In this document: positions 18,666 through 28,961 of the stretch, one piece after another | How the letters are laid out: each line of letters starts with the position of its first letter | How positions within the stretch are numbered: the stretch's first letter is position 1 | Assembly: GCF_030125375.1 (NCBI RefSeq) | Contig: NZ_JASJUU010000002.1 | Location: 498,697-562,696, forward strand | DNA: 64,000 nt | DNA from: Pseudoalteromonas umbrosa | GTDB lineage: Bacteria; Pseudomonadota; Gammaproteobacteria; Enterobacterales; Alteromonadaceae | Direction of reading: 5' to 3' | The notes under the pieces: generated by a model | The model's database searches: none | What the model saw: the letters and a program-made list of their open reading frames with translations, nothing else | Told to the model about the DNA's origin: nothing | Translations under genes and position numbers: made by a program

Positions 18666-19696
18666 TGCTAGATTATCTTTTTAGACGATTAAGCTTGTTG
18701 CTCTTCATGTTATTTGCTCTCACTGCATTTACATTTAGCTTAAACTATTTGTTTCCGGGCGATTTACTCACCAACTTTAGTGGCCAAGTCAATACAAGCT
18801 TTAGCCAGTCACAAATACTAGAGGAGAAATATCACATTGATGATAATGCCCTAGTGCAATACGGAGCCTTCGTAGGCCGCTTATTTCAAGGTGACTGGGG
18901 AGTATCACTTTCTTCGGGGCAAACGGTTGCTTCACATGTTGCGCTGCTGCTGCCTGCTACACTAGAGTTATGCTTTTATGCCTTAGTTGTCGCCATTTTA
19001 CTTGGCATTCCAGCTGGAATCATTACCAGCGCTTATCATAAAAAATGGCCTGATAAAATCATAAGTACGCTCACACTACTTGGCTTTTCTATCCCTGTAT
19101 TTTGGCTAGCACTATTGCTCATTATGGTGTTTTGTCTTGGCTTTGGCTGGTTCCCAATGTCAGGTCGTATTGGCTTATTATATGAAATACCTGCCGTCAC
19201 CAACTTTATTCTCTTAGATATCTGGATACTTGGCTTTCCTTACGGTGGACAAGCATTTCTTGACGCTTTGCATCACCTTGCATTGCCAACAATCGTACTT
19301 GCCATGTATCCAACAACTGTACTTACCAGATTTACCAGAGATTCAATGCTTAATGTGCTAGAGCAAAATTATATAAAAACAGCCAGAGCAAAAGGGCTGA
19401 ACCGCAGGCAAATTATATTAGATCATGCACTGCGTAATGCGCTCTTACCCGTCATTAAGCAAATTGGCTTACAGTTTAGTACGCTTATTACGCTGGCTAT
19501 GGTGACCGAAGTCATTTTTTCTTGGCCCGGTATTGGTCGCTGGTTGATAGACAGTATTTATCAGCGCGATTACCCCGCAATTCAGGGCGGCTTGCTTGCG
19601 GTTTCTATGTTCGTTATTTTTGCCAATATGCTAGCCGATTTAACCCATTCCATACTCGACCCTGTATCTAGGAACCAATCTCATGGCAAAGTTTAG
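18665..19696 (+). CDS. sapB: Peptide ABC transporter permease SapB
   Basis: 343 residues, DppB/OppB-type inner-membrane permease. About six membrane segments, starting with LLLFMLFALTAFTFSLNYLF. The EAA loop that docks the ATPase is in YIKTARAKGLNRRQIILDHALRNALLP, in short ARAKGLNRRQIILDHALRNA. Its start overlaps the sapA stop (TAATG), and it overlaps sapC by 14 bases. Confidence 0.93.
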   Translation: MLDYLFRRLSLLLFMLFALTAFTFSLNYLFPGDLLTNFSGQVNTSFSQSQILEEKYHIDDNALVQYGAFVGRLFQGDWGVSLSSGQTVASHVALLLPATLELCFYALVVAILLGIPAGIITSAYHKKWPDKIISTLTLLGFSIPVFWLALLLIMVFCLGFGWFPMSGRIGLLYEIPAVTNFILLDIWILGFPYGGQAFLDALHHLALPTIVLAMYPTTVLTRFTRDSMLNVLEQNYIKTARAKGLNRRQIILDHALRNALLPVIKQIGLQFSTLITLAMVTEVIFSWPGIGRWLIDSIYQRDYPAIQGGLLAVSMFVIFANMLADLTHSILDPVSRNQSHGKV

Positions 19697-20576
19697 CTTA
19701 TACAGTGAAGAGTCGAACCGCTCACCACTATCAAGGCTGTGGCGAAATTTCAAAGCAAATCACCTTGCATTAGTTGGGCTATGGATGTTTATTGGCTTAA
19801 CTTTATTGGCTATGACAGCCCCTTTGCTAGCACCTTATGGTATCGATCAGCAACATGGGGAGGCGCTGCTATTGCCTCCCTCATGGCACGATGACGGGGA
19901 TGTGCACTTCATTTTAGGCACAGATGATCTTGGCCGAGATGTACTCTCAAGGTTAATGAATGGCGCAACTTACACATTTGGCTTATCCATTATCGCAGCG
20001 TTAGTCACGACAATTTTTGGTGTAATACTCGGTACTTTAGCGGGGATCAATAAAGGGTTTAAATCGAGCATATTAAACCACTTACTTGATATTACCCTTG
20101 CCATTCCGTCACTCCTACTCGCGATCATCATCATCGCAATCTTGGGTCCTGGTTTACTCAATACAGTATGGGCGATTATTTTAGCACTACTACCACAGCA
20201 TATTCACTCTATCAGAAACCTTGTCGTTGAAGAGCTCAACAAAGATTATATTGGCGCATATAGACTCGATGGTGCCAGTCGAGGACAAGTTTTATTTCGT
20301 GGTGTATTTCCAAATATTTACGAACATATCGTGGTGATTTTCACCTTGGCATTATCAACTGCTATTTTGGATATTGCAGCGTTGGGCTTTTTGAAACTCG
20401 GTGCCCAACCACCAACAACTGAATGGGGCGCCATGCTGGCTGAAAATTTAGGGCTCATTTACCTCGCGCCATGGACTGTTGGCCTGCCCGGTGCGCTATT
20501 GTTTTTATCAGTATTAGCCACTAATCTTGTAGGTGATGGGCTAAGAAAAGCACTCCAAGCAAGAAAGGCAACCTAA
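19683..20576 (+). CDS. sapC: Peptide ABC transporter permease SapC
   Basis: 297 residues, DppC/OppC-type permease pairing with SapB. An N-terminal OppC_N segment (FKANHLALVGLWMFIGLTLL) is followed by FILGTDDLGRDVLSRLMNGA and several membrane helices. The EAA-like docking loop is around YIGAYRLDGASRGQVLFRGVFPN. It overlaps sapB by 14 bases and its stop touches the sapD start. Confidence 0.93.
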   Translation: MAKFSLYSEESNRSPLSRLWRNFKANHLALVGLWMFIGLTLLAMTAPLLAPYGIDQQHGEALLLPPSWHDDGDVHFILGTDDLGRDVLSRLMNGATYTFGLSIIAALVTTIFGVILGTLAGINKGFKSSILNHLLDITLAIPSLLLAIIIIAILGPGLLNTVWAIILALLPQHIHSIRNLVVEELNKDYIGAYRLDGASRGQVLFRGVFPNIYEHIVVIFTLALSTAILDIAALGFLKLGAQPPTTEWGAMLAENLGLIYLAPWTVGLPGALLFLSVLATNLVGDGLRKALQARKAT

Positions 20577-21583
20577 TGCAACTACTTGATATTAAAAACC
20601 TCACTATAGAGCTGCCTACTGAAGATGGGGTTATTCGTGCTGTAGATAAAGTGAATCTGAGCCTCAAAGAAGGTGAGGTACATGCACTTGTTGGAGAGTC
20701 GGGTTCAGGGAAAAGCTTAATTGCCAAAGCCATTGTCGGTGTCCTCAACGAACGCTGGCGAGTCACCGCAGACCGAATGCACTGGCGCGGCGTTGATCTA
20801 ATGCGCTTAAGCCCTGAAAAGCGACGCAAAATTGTTGGCCGTGATATGGCAATGATTTATCAAGAGCCTAGAAGAAGCCTAGATCCGACCGCTAAAATTT
20901 TTGAGCAGGTCGCCGAGTCGCTACCCGACGAGTGTTTCAAAGCAGGTTTTTTTGGTCGTAAAAAAGAACGTAAAGTTAAAGTTAAAGCTTTATTACACAA
21001 AGTTGGTATTCGGGATGATGAAAAAATATCTAGTAGTTACCCTCATGAATTATCAGAAGGTGTTTGTCAAAAAGTCATGATAGCCATGGCCATTGCTAGA
21101 AATCCGCAATTGCTCATCGCAGATGAACCAACAACTGCACTTGAAAGTACCACACGCGCACAAGTATTTAGGCTGCTAAAAAGTCTAAACCAGCTTAAAA
21201 ACATGTCTATATTAATGATTTCTCACGAATTGGAAGAAATTACACAATGGTCTCATGCTATTCATGTTTTGTACTGTGGACAAATGGTGGAAGCCGGACC
21301 AACAAAAAAGGTGTTTACCGATCCCTACCATCCATACACGCAGGCGCTGGTAAAATCGCTACCTGATTATGCACATGGACTAGGTCACAAAGCGCCCTTT
21401 TATGCACTAAAAGGCACAATCCCTCCCCTGCAACATTTACCTATAGGGTGCAGGCTAGGACCTCGTTGTCCACAAGCACAAAGAGAGTGTGTGGCGACAC
21501 CTGTGTTGGTAAAATCACATGGGCATTCTTATGCATGTCATTTTCCACTCAATAGAGAGAAGAAAAAATGCAACCCGTGCTAA
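20576..21583 (+). CDS. sapD: Peptide ABC transporter ATPase SapD
   Basis: 335 residues. Walker A GESGSGKS, Q-loop IYQEP, an atypical signature LSEGVCQKV instead of LSGGQ, Walker B LLIADEPT, and switch histidine in ISHELEE. The C-terminal oligopeptide-transporter domain ends in a cysteine cluster (GCRLGPRCPQAQREC) typical of OppD/DppD. The degenerate signature also occurs in SapD homologues that I recall, so it is probably a family trait rather than decay. It overlaps sapF by 16 bases. Confidence 0.92.
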   Translation: MQLLDIKNLTIELPTEDGVIRAVDKVNLSLKEGEVHALVGESGSGKSLIAKAIVGVLNERWRVTADRMHWRGVDLMRLSPEKRRKIVGRDMAMIYQEPRRSLDPTAKIFEQVAESLPDECFKAGFFGRKKERKVKVKALLHKVGIRDDEKISSSYPHELSEGVCQKVMIAMAIARNPQLLIADEPTTALESTTRAQVFRLLKSLNQLKNMSILMISHELEEITQWSHAIHVLYCGQMVEAGPTKKVFTDPYHPYTQALVKSLPDYAHGLGHKAPFYALKGTIPPLQHLPIGCRLGPRCPQAQRECVATPVLVKSHGHSYACHFPLNREKKKCNPC

Positions 21584-22329
21584 AAGTACAAGCACTTAGC
21601 AAAACGTTTAAAACTCGCTCGGGTATTTTTAAACGAGATAAAGTTAAAGTATTGAAGAATATTTCATTTGCAGTATTGCCTGGACAAACATTAGCTGTCA
21701 TTGGTGAAACTGGATCAGGTAAAAGTACCCTTGCCAAAGTCTTGGCAGGCGCAGAAGAGGCTGATTCTGGGCAAATCTTATTGAATGGAGATATGATTGT
21801 CGACGATGGCGCATCAAAAAGGGAATGCCATCATATCCGGCTTATTTTCCAAGACCCGACTCGCTCTCTAAACCCAGGCTTAACTATCGGTGAAATGCTG
21901 GATGATTGCTTACGTTTTAATACCAAGCTTACCGAAATACAAAGAGATAAAAAGATTGAGCTGACTTTATCACGTGTAGGACTGCTCTCAGAACACTATG
22001 AATACTATCCACATATGTTTAGCGGTGGTCAGCTACAGCGTGTAGCGCTTGCCAGAGCCCTCATTTTAGATCCAAAAGTCGTTGTGTTAGATGAAGCATT
22101 ATCATCACTAGACCCCTCTGTGCGAGCGCAAATCGTAAACCTATTATTAAAGCTTCAAGAAGAAACGGATTTAACCTATATATTAATCACTCACCATCTA
22201 AGTTTAGTTAAACATATGAGCGATAAGTTGCTTGTACTCAATAATGGTGAAACCGTAGAGTATGGTTGCTGCGAGACTATCTTTAACCGACCACAGTCTA
22301 AGGTGATGAAAAAGCTGCTCGCGGTATAA
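21568..22329 (+). CDS. sapF: Peptide ABC transporter ATPase SapF
   Basis: 253 residues. Walker A GETGSGKST, Q-loop IFQDPTRSLNPG, intact signature FSGGQLQRVALARAL, Walker B VVVLDEALSSLD, switch histidine in ITHHLSLV. With SapD it powers peptide import. The 16-base overlap with sapD suggests coupled translation. A strong terminator follows, so pspF-sapABCDF ends here. Confidence 0.93.
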   Translation: MQPVLKVQALSKTFKTRSGIFKRDKVKVLKNISFAVLPGQTLAVIGETGSGKSTLAKVLAGAEEADSGQILLNGDMIVDDGASKRECHHIRLIFQDPTRSLNPGLTIGEMLDDCLRFNTKLTEIQRDKKIELTLSRVGLLSEHYEYYPHMFSGGQLQRVALARALILDPKVVVLDEALSSLDPSVRAQIVNLLLKLQEETDLTYILITHHLSLVKHMSDKLLVLNNGETVEYGCCETIFNRPQSKVMKKLLAV

Positions 22330-22353
22330 GTAAGACACCTAAGCAATAGATAC

Positions 22354-22381
22354 AAAAAAACCACCAAAAGGTGGTTTTTTT
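22354..22381. terminator. Bidirectional terminator between sapF and ppiD
   Basis: Twelve-base perfect arms, A7-CCACC and GGTGG-T7, around an AAAA loop. It works for both converging genes by symmetry. Confidence 0.9.
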
Positions 22382-22398
22382 ATCTTAAAAGTAAAACC

Positions 22399-24312
22399 TT
22401 AGTTTTCTTCTGTTACTTCAAAAGAGCTTGGCTTTACAATTTCAGCAGTACCTTCTAACGCACTTAGTAACGCAAGGTAGTTTTTATTCACCTGCGCACG
22501 CGTCACGCTTTGCTTTTGCTGTGGCTCGAGCTCATCAGTGACTTCAGCAAGATTAACCGCTTTAACAACTAGTAAAGCAGCATCACCGTTATTCAGCTCA
22601 ACCATTGCTTTAGACGAAGCGCCTTCACTCGGGTGAGGCATTTTAAATGCTTTACTGACAAGCGCTGGTGAAACAGCATAAGTTTGACGCGCAAGGGCTG
22701 CTTCTGACTTCACTTCAAGCGACTCTGACGCAGCAATATCAGAAAGTGATTTACCTTCCTCTAACTGTGCGAACAAGGTATGTGCTTTGTCTTTTGCTAG
22801 TTCAGATGCTTTCTCATTTTCTAAACGCGCTGTAATTTGCTCTGTTACTTCTTCAAGTGACTTAACAGCTGCAGGCTTGTGCTCAAGAACACGAACAACA
22901 ACAACGTGCTCAGGTGCCACTTCAATGACTTCTGAGTTTACGCCATCTTCAAGCAGCTCTGGTGTAAAAATAACACGAGACACAGCAGGCTGATTTAGAG
23001 GTGCAGGTAGTAAGTTACGTGCAACCAATTCAGTCGTTTTAACTTCAAGGTTAGCTGCAACTGCAGCATCATCAAGTGTATCTGCCACTTCAAATGCCAA
23101 CTCACGTACTTCTTCTTGCTTGCCATAGAATGCATCTATTTTTGCATTTTGCTCTAGTTCAGCACGCAGCTCCGCAGCCATTTCTTCAAATGCCGTTACT
23201 TCTTGTGCTTGAAGATCTGTTAGTTGGATAATATGAAAGCCGAATTCAGATTCAACAACTTCGGAGTAATCCCCCACATTTGCTAATGCAAATGCCGCCG
23301 TTTCAAACTCAGGATCCATCATGTCGCGTTCGATCCAATCTAAGTCACCGCCTAACTCGCCACTGGCTACGTCATCTGAGTGAGTTTGTGCAAGTTCAGC
23401 GAAATCAGCGCCGCTCTGAAGCTGAGAATATAAACCTTGTGCTTTTGCTTTGGCAGCCTCTGCATCTTCACTGCTTTCAACTAGAATATGAGAAACACGA
23501 CGTCTTTCTTCTTCTAGGTACTGAGCTTGGTTTTCATCATAGTAAGCTCGCACTTGCTCATCTGTCACAGGGTCAACCAGCTCCATATCTGAAGCTTTTA
23601 ACTCGATATAATTCAGGGCAACCTGTTCTGGTGACATAAACTGATCTTGGTTTAAGTCATAGTAATCTTTGATCTCTGACTCTGAAACAGTGACTTGTGA
23701 CTTAAGCTTCTCTTTGTCTAAAACGATATAGTCTACGTCTCTCGTCTGCTGCTGAAGAACCAAGGCTTGCTTCACTTCACTATCGAGGGCAAAGTCAGAC
23801 CCAGCAATCGCTGAAACGAGCTGATCACGCGTCATTTCTTCACGAAGGTACTCACGGAAGTCATCAGGTTGGAAATTCATTTGTCTGATCAACTGTAAGT
23901 AACGGTCATTACTAAATTGACCACCAATCTGGAAATAAGGCATATCGAATATCGCTTGCTTGATTTGTGCGTCACTAACACGAAGCCCAAGTTCAATTGC
24001 AAGCTGATTTTGTAATTCTTGCTGTACTAAGCGGTCGACCACGCCTTGACGGATCTGCGCCATATACGTTGGATCAGAAGCGATTTGTTCGAAATATTCT
24101 CCAAACTGTTGCTCTAATCTGCCACGCTCGTTTTCGAACGCTCTCGCAAAATCTAATTGCGAAATTTTAACACCATTGACTTCTGCAACTGGTTGCTCTG
24201 TGGTTTGACCTAGGTAACCACCGATCCCTGCCAGCGCAAAAGACAAGATAACCGCACCAAGAACGATCTTGGCAGCAAGGCCCTGGGAGCCCTCTCTAAT
24301 CTTTTCAAGCAT
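22399..24312 (-). CDS. ppiD: Periplasmic folding chaperone PpiD
   Basis: 637 residues (E. coli 623). A single N-terminal membrane anchor (IVLGAVILSFALAGIGGYLG, near residues 16-35) tethers a large periplasmic part to the inner membrane near SecYEG. A SurA_N-like chaperone region is followed by one parvulin domain (about residues 265-360) with RRVSHILVES, SGELGGDLDWIERDMMDPEF and FGFHIIQLTD, then a C-terminal chaperone region. It helps outer-membrane proteins fold after export. Downstream of hupB, as in E. coli (lon-hupB-ppiD). Confidence 0.95.
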   Translation of the reverse strand: MLEKIREGSQGLAAKIVLGAVILSFALAGIGGYLGQTTEQPVAEVNGVKISQLDFARAFENERGRLEQQFGEYFEQIASDPTYMAQIRQGVVDRLVQQELQNQLAIELGLRVSDAQIKQAIFDMPYFQIGGQFSNDRYLQLIRQMNFQPDDFREYLREEMTRDQLVSAIAGSDFALDSEVKQALVLQQQTRDVDYIVLDKEKLKSQVTVSESEIKDYYDLNQDQFMSPEQVALNYIELKASDMELVDPVTDEQVRAYYDENQAQYLEEERRRVSHILVESSEDAEAAKAKAQGLYSQLQSGADFAELAQTHSDDVASGELGGDLDWIERDMMDPEFETAAFALANVGDYSEVVESEFGFHIIQLTDLQAQEVTAFEEMAAELRAELEQNAKIDAFYGKQEEVRELAFEVADTLDDAAVAANLEVKTTELVARNLLPAPLNQPAVSRVIFTPELLEDGVNSEVIEVAPEHVVVVRVLEHKPAAVKSLEEVTEQITARLENEKASELAKDKAHTLFAQLEEGKSLSDIAASESLEVKSEAALARQTYAVSPALVSKAFKMPHPSEGASSKAMVELNNGDAALLVVKAVNLAEVTDELEPQQKQSVTRAQVNKNYLALLSALEGTAEIVKPSSFEVTEEN

Positions 24313-24371
24313 TTGTTCTATCTCTTATCTAAGTCAAAGCACCAAGGTACTTTGCATCAGTTAGCTCATGT

Positions 24372-24407
24372 AAAAAAAGCGTATCTTACCAGATACGCTT
24401 TTTATTC
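24372..24407 (-). terminator. hupB terminator
   Basis: AAGCGTATCT-TACC-AGATACGCTT hairpin with A-run and T-run on opposite sides, between hupB and ppiD. It indicates that ppiD has a promoter of its own or depends on read-through. Confidence 0.85.
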
Positions 24408-24471
24408 TGAAGCTTATGCGTCCAATTACATCTACTTAACAATAGTGCAATTGTAAAATATAAGCTCTGTC

Positions 24472-24744
24472 TTAGTTAACCGCGTCTTTTAGAGCTTTAC
24501 CAGCTTTAAAAGCAGGGATGTTAGCAGCAGCAATATCAATTGCAGCACCCGTTTGAGGGTTACGGCCTGTGCGTGCAGCGCGTTCACGAACAGAAAAAGT
24601 ACCAAAGCCTACAAGAGCAACTGAGTCGCCTTCTTTTAGCGCAGCGGTTACTGACTCAATGAATGAATCCAGTGCACGACCAGCAGCGGCCTTAGAAATA
24701 TCAGCATCAGCTGCGATTTGATCGATTAATTGAGATTTATTCAC
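24472..24744 (-). CDS. hupB: DNA-binding protein HU-beta
   Basis: 90 residues, the HU length. Small histone-like dimer that bends and compacts DNA. Conserved core [21 protein letters not shown] contains the DNA-gripping beta arms with RNPQTG. The start codon is GTG with AGAGG eight bases upstream; no nearby ATG fits the very conserved [11 protein letters not shown]-terminus. Between lon and ppiD as in E. coli. Confidence 0.97.
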   Translation of the reverse strand: MNKSQLIDQIAADADISKAAAGRALDSFIESVTAALKEGDSVALVGFGTFSVRERAARTGRNPQTGAAIDIAAANIPAFKAGKALKDAVN

Positions 24745-24858
24745 AATATCATCCTCTTACATTGTTATTATCAAGAGCGATGGTGTATTAAAACTAACAT
24801 CACTTTTGTTGTTAACTACGAGAAATCTTTCGATTCTCTATTGCTTAAATGTATTACA

Positions 24859-24892
24859 GCCTAGAAACTACGGGGCTTCCCGTGCCCTAGGC
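24859..24892. repeat. Nested hairpin in the lon-hupB gap
   Basis: Outer arms GCCTAG / CTAGGC (24859-24864, 24887-24892) enclose an inner stem ACGGG-GCTT-CCCGT (24870-24883). It lies in the 209-base gap between lon and hupB. It has no T-run. It could be a hupB leader element or a processed lon 3' end. Confidence 0.5.
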
Positions 24893-24953
24893 CTAAATCC
24901 AGTGCTTAACTTAGCACACCAACGGGATTTGAAAACCCTTTTTATCGACTTTT

Positions 24954-27323
24954 TTAAGCTTTTACAGCAGTTTTTTGCGTTTCAACAGAAAAACTGTCCA
25001 CTGGCTGAGCAAGTGCAATTGATAAAACGTCTTCAATCCAAGTAACTGGGTGGATTTCAAGCCCTTCTAAAACATTGTCAGGGATCTCTTTTAGGTCACG
25101 TTCATTCTTTTTAGGAATGACCACAGTCTTAATTCCACCACGATGTGCAGCCAGTAGTTTTTCCTTTAAACCACCAATTGGCAGTACTTCACCACGTAAG
25201 GTGATCTCACCTGTCATAGCTACATCACTTCTTACTGGGTTGCCAGTTAGACTTGAAACTAAACCAGTAACCATAGCAATACCTGCACTTGGGCCATCTT
25301 TAGGTGTAGCCCCCTCAGGTACGTGCACATGAATGTCACGCTTTTCGTAGAAATCATCGTTAATGCGTAGCTTATCAGCACGATTTCTCACCACTGTCAT
25401 GGCTGCCTGAATAGACTCTTGCATCACATCACCAAGTGACCCCGTGTAAGACAACTTGCCTTTACCAGGAACAGCCGCACTTTCAATTGTCAGTAGATCA
25501 CCGCCCACTTCTGTCCATGCTAAGCCTGTCACTTGACCAACACGATCGCCATCTTCTGCTTTACCGTAATCAAAACGCTGCACACCAAGGAAGCTTTCCA
25601 AATTGTCAGCATTGATCACAACCTGTTTTTGATCTTTGTCTAACAGAATGGTTTTCACAGCTTTACGACACAGCTTAGACATTTCACGCTCTAAATTACG
25701 TACACCGGCTTCACGAGTGTAGTACCTAATAGTATTGATAATGGCGCTGTCTTCTATTTCAATTTCACCTGCCTTTAAGCCATTGCGCTTAATTTGCTTG
25801 GGAATTAGGTGCTGCTTAGAAATATTCAGCTTTTCATCTTCTGTATAGCCCGACAGACGAATAACTTCCATACGGTCTAGTAGAGGACCAGGGATGTTAA
25901 AGCTATTGGATGTTGCAACGAACATAACATCTGACAAATCATATTCAACTTCAAGGTAATGATCGGCAAAACTACTGTTTTGTTCCGGGTCCAATACTTC
26001 TAATAAAGCAGACGCTGGATCGCCACGCATATCCGAAGACATTTTATCGATTTCATCGAGTAGGAATAATGGATTTTTAACACCCACCTTACTCATGCTC
26101 TGGATCAGTTTACCCGGCATTGAGCCAATGTAAGTACGACGATGGCCGCGAATTTCAGCTTCATCACGTACGCCACCCAAGGCCATACGCACATACTTAC
26201 GACCAGTAGAACGCGCAATAGACTGACCTAAACTGGTTTTACCTACACCTGGAGGACCAACTAAACATAAGATAGGGCCTTTGAGCTTATTGGTACGTTG
26301 CTGCACTGCCAAATACTCAATAATGCGCTCTTTGACCTTGTCTAAACCATAATGGTCCGAGTCTAAAATCTTCTGTGCATTCGCTAAGTCTTTTTTCACT
26401 TTAGAGCGTTTTTTCCAAGGCACATTGATTAATGTATCAATATAAGAGCGCACCACTGTAGCTTCAGCCGACATTGGCGACATCATCTTGAGTTTATTAA
26501 GCTCAGAAGTGGCTTTTTCTTCAGCCTCTTTAGGCATCTGAGCTTCACTAATGCGCTTTTTGAGTGTCTCAAACTCATCAGGCACATCATCTAACTCACC
26601 CAGCTCTTTTTGAATTGCTTTCATTTGTTCGTTGAGGTAATACTCACGCTGTGACTTTTCCATTTGCTTTTTCACGCGAGAGCGAATTTTCTTCTCAACT
26701 TGAAGTAGGTCTATTTCACCTTCCATCAATGCCATTAAGTATTCAAGACGTTCAGTGACGTTATACAGCTCAAGTACCTTTTGCTTTTCAGGTACTTTAA
26801 TTGGCATATGCGCAGCCATAGTATCAGCTAAACGTGCTGTTTCGTCTATACCAGAGACAGAGGTCAGTACTTCAGGTGGAATTTTTTTATTGAGTTTTAC
26901 ATACCCTTCAAACTGGCTCACTGCACTGCGAATGAATATATCTTGTTCTTGCTCAGCAATGTTTTCCGAAGCAATAAACTGTGCATTTGCTAAGAAATAC
27001 TCATCAGTAACCAAAAACTCATCAATTTTAGCTCTTTGTGTGCCTTCAACTAGAACCTTAACCGTGCCATCTGGTAGTTTCAATAATTGTAATACTGTAG
27101 CGACTGTACCGACATCATAGATATCGTCAGTACTAGGATCATCGATGGAGGCTTCTTTTTGAGCCACTAAAAAAATTTGCTTGTCATTTTCCATTGCAGC
27201 TTCAAGACATCTAATTGATTTCTCTCTGCCAACGAATAGTGGTATCACCATATGAGGGTAAACCACTACATCACGCAGTGCTAACACTGGAATTTCGACT
27301 CGATCCGTTCTCTCAAGCGTCAT
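24954..27323 (-). CDS. lon: ATP-dependent protease Lon
   Basis: 789 residues from the ATG at 27323 (E. coli 784). The frame opens at 27344, but [20 protein letters not shown] is the known N-terminus and AGAGA precedes it. N-terminal LON substrate domain, coiled coil, AAA+ domain with [12 protein letters not shown] and LFLLDEIDK, and the serine-lysine protease domain with the catalytic Ser in DGPSAGIAM. Cytoplasmic quality-control and regulatory protease. A heat-shock promoter precedes it, and it follows clpX. Confidence 0.98.
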   Translation of the reverse strand: MTLERTDRVEIPVLALRDVVVYPHMVIPLFVGREKSIRCLEAAMENDKQIFLVAQKEASIDDPSTDDIYDVGTVATVLQLLKLPDGTVKVLVEGTQRAKIDEFLVTDEYFLANAQFIASENIAEQEQDIFIRSAVSQFEGYVKLNKKIPPEVLTSVSGIDETARLADTMAAHMPIKVPEKQKVLELYNVTERLEYLMALMEGEIDLLQVEKKIRSRVKKQMEKSQREYYLNEQMKAIQKELGELDDVPDEFETLKKRISEAQMPKEAEEKATSELNKLKMMSPMSAEATVVRSYIDTLINVPWKKRSKVKKDLANAQKILDSDHYGLDKVKERIIEYLAVQQRTNKLKGPILCLVGPPGVGKTSLGQSIARSTGRKYVRMALGGVRDEAEIRGHRRTYIGSMPGKLIQSMSKVGVKNPLFLLDEIDKMSSDMRGDPASALLEVLDPEQNSSFADHYLEVEYDLSDVMFVATSNSFNIPGPLLDRMEVIRLSGYTEDEKLNISKQHLIPKQIKRNGLKAGEIEIEDSAIINTIRYYTREAGVRNLEREMSKLCRKAVKTILLDKDQKQVVINADNLESFLGVQRFDYGKAEDGDRVGQVTGLAWTEVGGDLLTIESAAVPGKGKLSYTGSLGDVMQESIQAAMTVVRNRADKLRINDDFYEKRDIHVHVPEGATPKDGPSAGIAMVTGLVSSLTGNPVRSDVAMTGEITLRGEVLPIGGLKEKLLAAHRGGIKTVVIPKKNERDLKEIPDNVLEGLEIHPVTWIEDVLSIALAQPVDSFSVETQKTAVKA

Positions 27324-27366
27324 TATGTTCTCTTTGCACTTCATTTATTTTTAAGATTACAGAGGT

Positions 27367-27395
27367 ATATGGGGATGCCCTCTATAAAGTTCAAC
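27367..27395 (-). promoter_or_regulatory. Sigma-32 heat-shock promoter of lon
   Basis: On the minus strand GTTGAA (27390-27395), a 15-base spacer, then CCCCATAT (27367-27374). The -10 is a full match to the sigma-32 consensus CCCCATNT and the -35 differs at one base from CTTGAA. It lies about 45 bases from the lon start. Heat-shock control of lon is established in E. coli. Confidence 0.8.
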
Positions 27396-27402
27396 TCTTG
27401 GA

Positions 27403-27429
27403 CAAAAAAAGGAGCACTAGGCTCCTTTT
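27403..27429 (-). terminator. clpX terminator
   Basis: GGAGC-ACTAG-GCTCC hairpin followed by seven T on the minus strand, right after the clpX stop. It separates clpX from the lon promoter. Confidence 0.85.
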
Positions 27430-27445
27430 CTAACTTACTGACAAA

Positions 27446-28729
27446 TCATTCAGATGCAGCTTTATCTTGACCGCTATTTTCGTATATTAAAATGGGATCC
27501 GACTCCCCTTTAATTACTGTTTCGTCAATAACAACTTTGCTGACATCTTCAGCTGATGGTAGCTCATACATGGTTTCTAAAAGCACAGCTTCTACAATTG
27601 AGCGCAGTCCACGAGCACCGGTTTTACGCTCCATCGCTTTATGAGCAATGGCTTTTAAAGCGTCTTCACGGAATTCAAGCTCAACGCCTTCCATCTTGAA
27701 TAAAGCACCGTACTGTTTCGTCAACGCATTCTTTGGCTCATTTAAGATCTGTATCAACGCATCTTCATCAAGTTCAGTTAAAGTAGCGACAACAGGTAGA
27801 CGACCAATAAACTCTGGAATTAAGCCATATTTCACTAAATCCTCAGGTTCAACATCTTTAAATGTTTCACTTAACGTACGCTCACTGTCAGAGCTTTTCA
27901 CTTCAGCACCAAAGCCAATACCTGTGTTAGTATGACTGCGCTGCTCAATAACTTTATCAAGGCCCGCAAACGCACCGCCGCAGATAAATAAGATCTTAGA
28001 TGTATCAACTTGCAAAAACTCTTGCTGTGGATGTTTACGTCCACCTTGTGGCGGAACTGATGCAACTGTGCCCTCAATCAGCTTAAGAAGCGCCTGTTGG
28101 ACACCTTCACCTGAAACATCTCTGGTAATAGATGGATTATCAGATTTACGTGAAATTTTATCTATTTCATCTATGTAAACGATACCACGTTGTGCTTTTT
28201 CTACATCATAATCGCACTTTTGCAACAGCTTTTGAATGATGTTCTCAACATCTTCACCCACATAACCTGCTTCAGTCAGCGTCGTTGCATCTGCCATAGT
28301 AAAAGGCACATCAAGCAATCTAGCTAATGTTTCAGCAAGCAATGTTTTACCGCTACCGGTTGGTCCGATTAACAAGATATTACTTTTACCAAGCTCTACA
28401 TCAGCTTTAATACCTTGATTCTTTAAACGTTTATAATGGTTATAAACTGCAACAGATAATACTTTCTTTGCATGTTCTTGACCGATAACATAGTCATCTA
28501 AGTGATTACGGATCTCTTTAGGCACCGGCAGTTTATCAGACGCATCATGCTGCGGCGCGATATCCTTGATCTCTTCTCTAATGATGTCGTTACACAGTTC
28601 GACGCATTCATCGCAAATATATACTGACGGACCAGCAATTAATTTACGTACTTCGTGCTGACTCTTACCACAAAATGAGCAGTACAAGAGTTTGCTATTC
28701 TTGTCGCCGTCTGTAGGAGTGTCTGACAT
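27446..28729 (-). CDS. clpX: ATP-dependent unfoldase ClpX
   Basis: 427 residues (E. coli 424). AAA+ hexamer that unfolds tagged proteins for ClpP. N-terminal zinc-binding domain with four cysteines in YCSFCGKS and [10 protein letters not shown]; Walker [11 protein letters not shown]; Walker [11 protein letters not shown]; the ClpP-docking IGF loop is seen in [10 protein letters not shown]; sensor 2 in KTGARGLRS. 232 bases after clpP, in the conserved tig-clpP-clpX-lon order. Confidence 0.98.
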   Translation of the reverse strand: MSDTPTDGDKNSKLLYCSFCGKSQHEVRKLIAGPSVYICDECVELCNDIIREEIKDIAPQHDASDKLPVPKEIRNHLDDYVIGQEHAKKVLSVAVYNHYKRLKNQGIKADVELGKSNILLIGPTGSGKTLLAETLARLLDVPFTMADATTLTEAGYVGEDVENIIQKLLQKCDYDVEKAQRGIVYIDEIDKISRKSDNPSITRDVSGEGVQQALLKLIEGTVASVPPQGGRKHPQQEFLQVDTSKILFICGGAFAGLDKVIEQRSHTNTGIGFGAEVKSSDSERTLSETFKDVEPEDLVKYGLIPEFIGRLPVVATLTELDEDALIQILNEPKNALTKQYGALFKMEGVELEFREDALKAIAHKAMERKTGARGLRSIVEAVLLETMYELPSAEDVSKVVIDETVIKGESDPILIYENSGQDKAASE

Positions 28730-28961
28730 TCAACTACCTCTTAAATTTGGGGAGTTATCTCTGATTTGATAACACAATACATGCTTTAACTATACCAAAT
28801 AAACTTTCAGTTGGCATAACTAAGCTAAAGCAAAGTGTCGCTGGTCGGTCAAAAGCAGCGGGATTACACCGAAAGTAAGTCAACTTGGACATCCTTAAGA
28901 TATAGATCCAAGTTTCATTATTTCAAGGTGTAATTATTCACCTTTCTTTAGCTTTTAATTT

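Noticed and set aside
20576..21583. SapD as a decaying ATPase
   Set aside because: Only the LSGGQ signature is altered; Walker A and B, switch His and the cysteine cluster are intact, and partner ATPase SapF is canonical, so a family trait is more likely.
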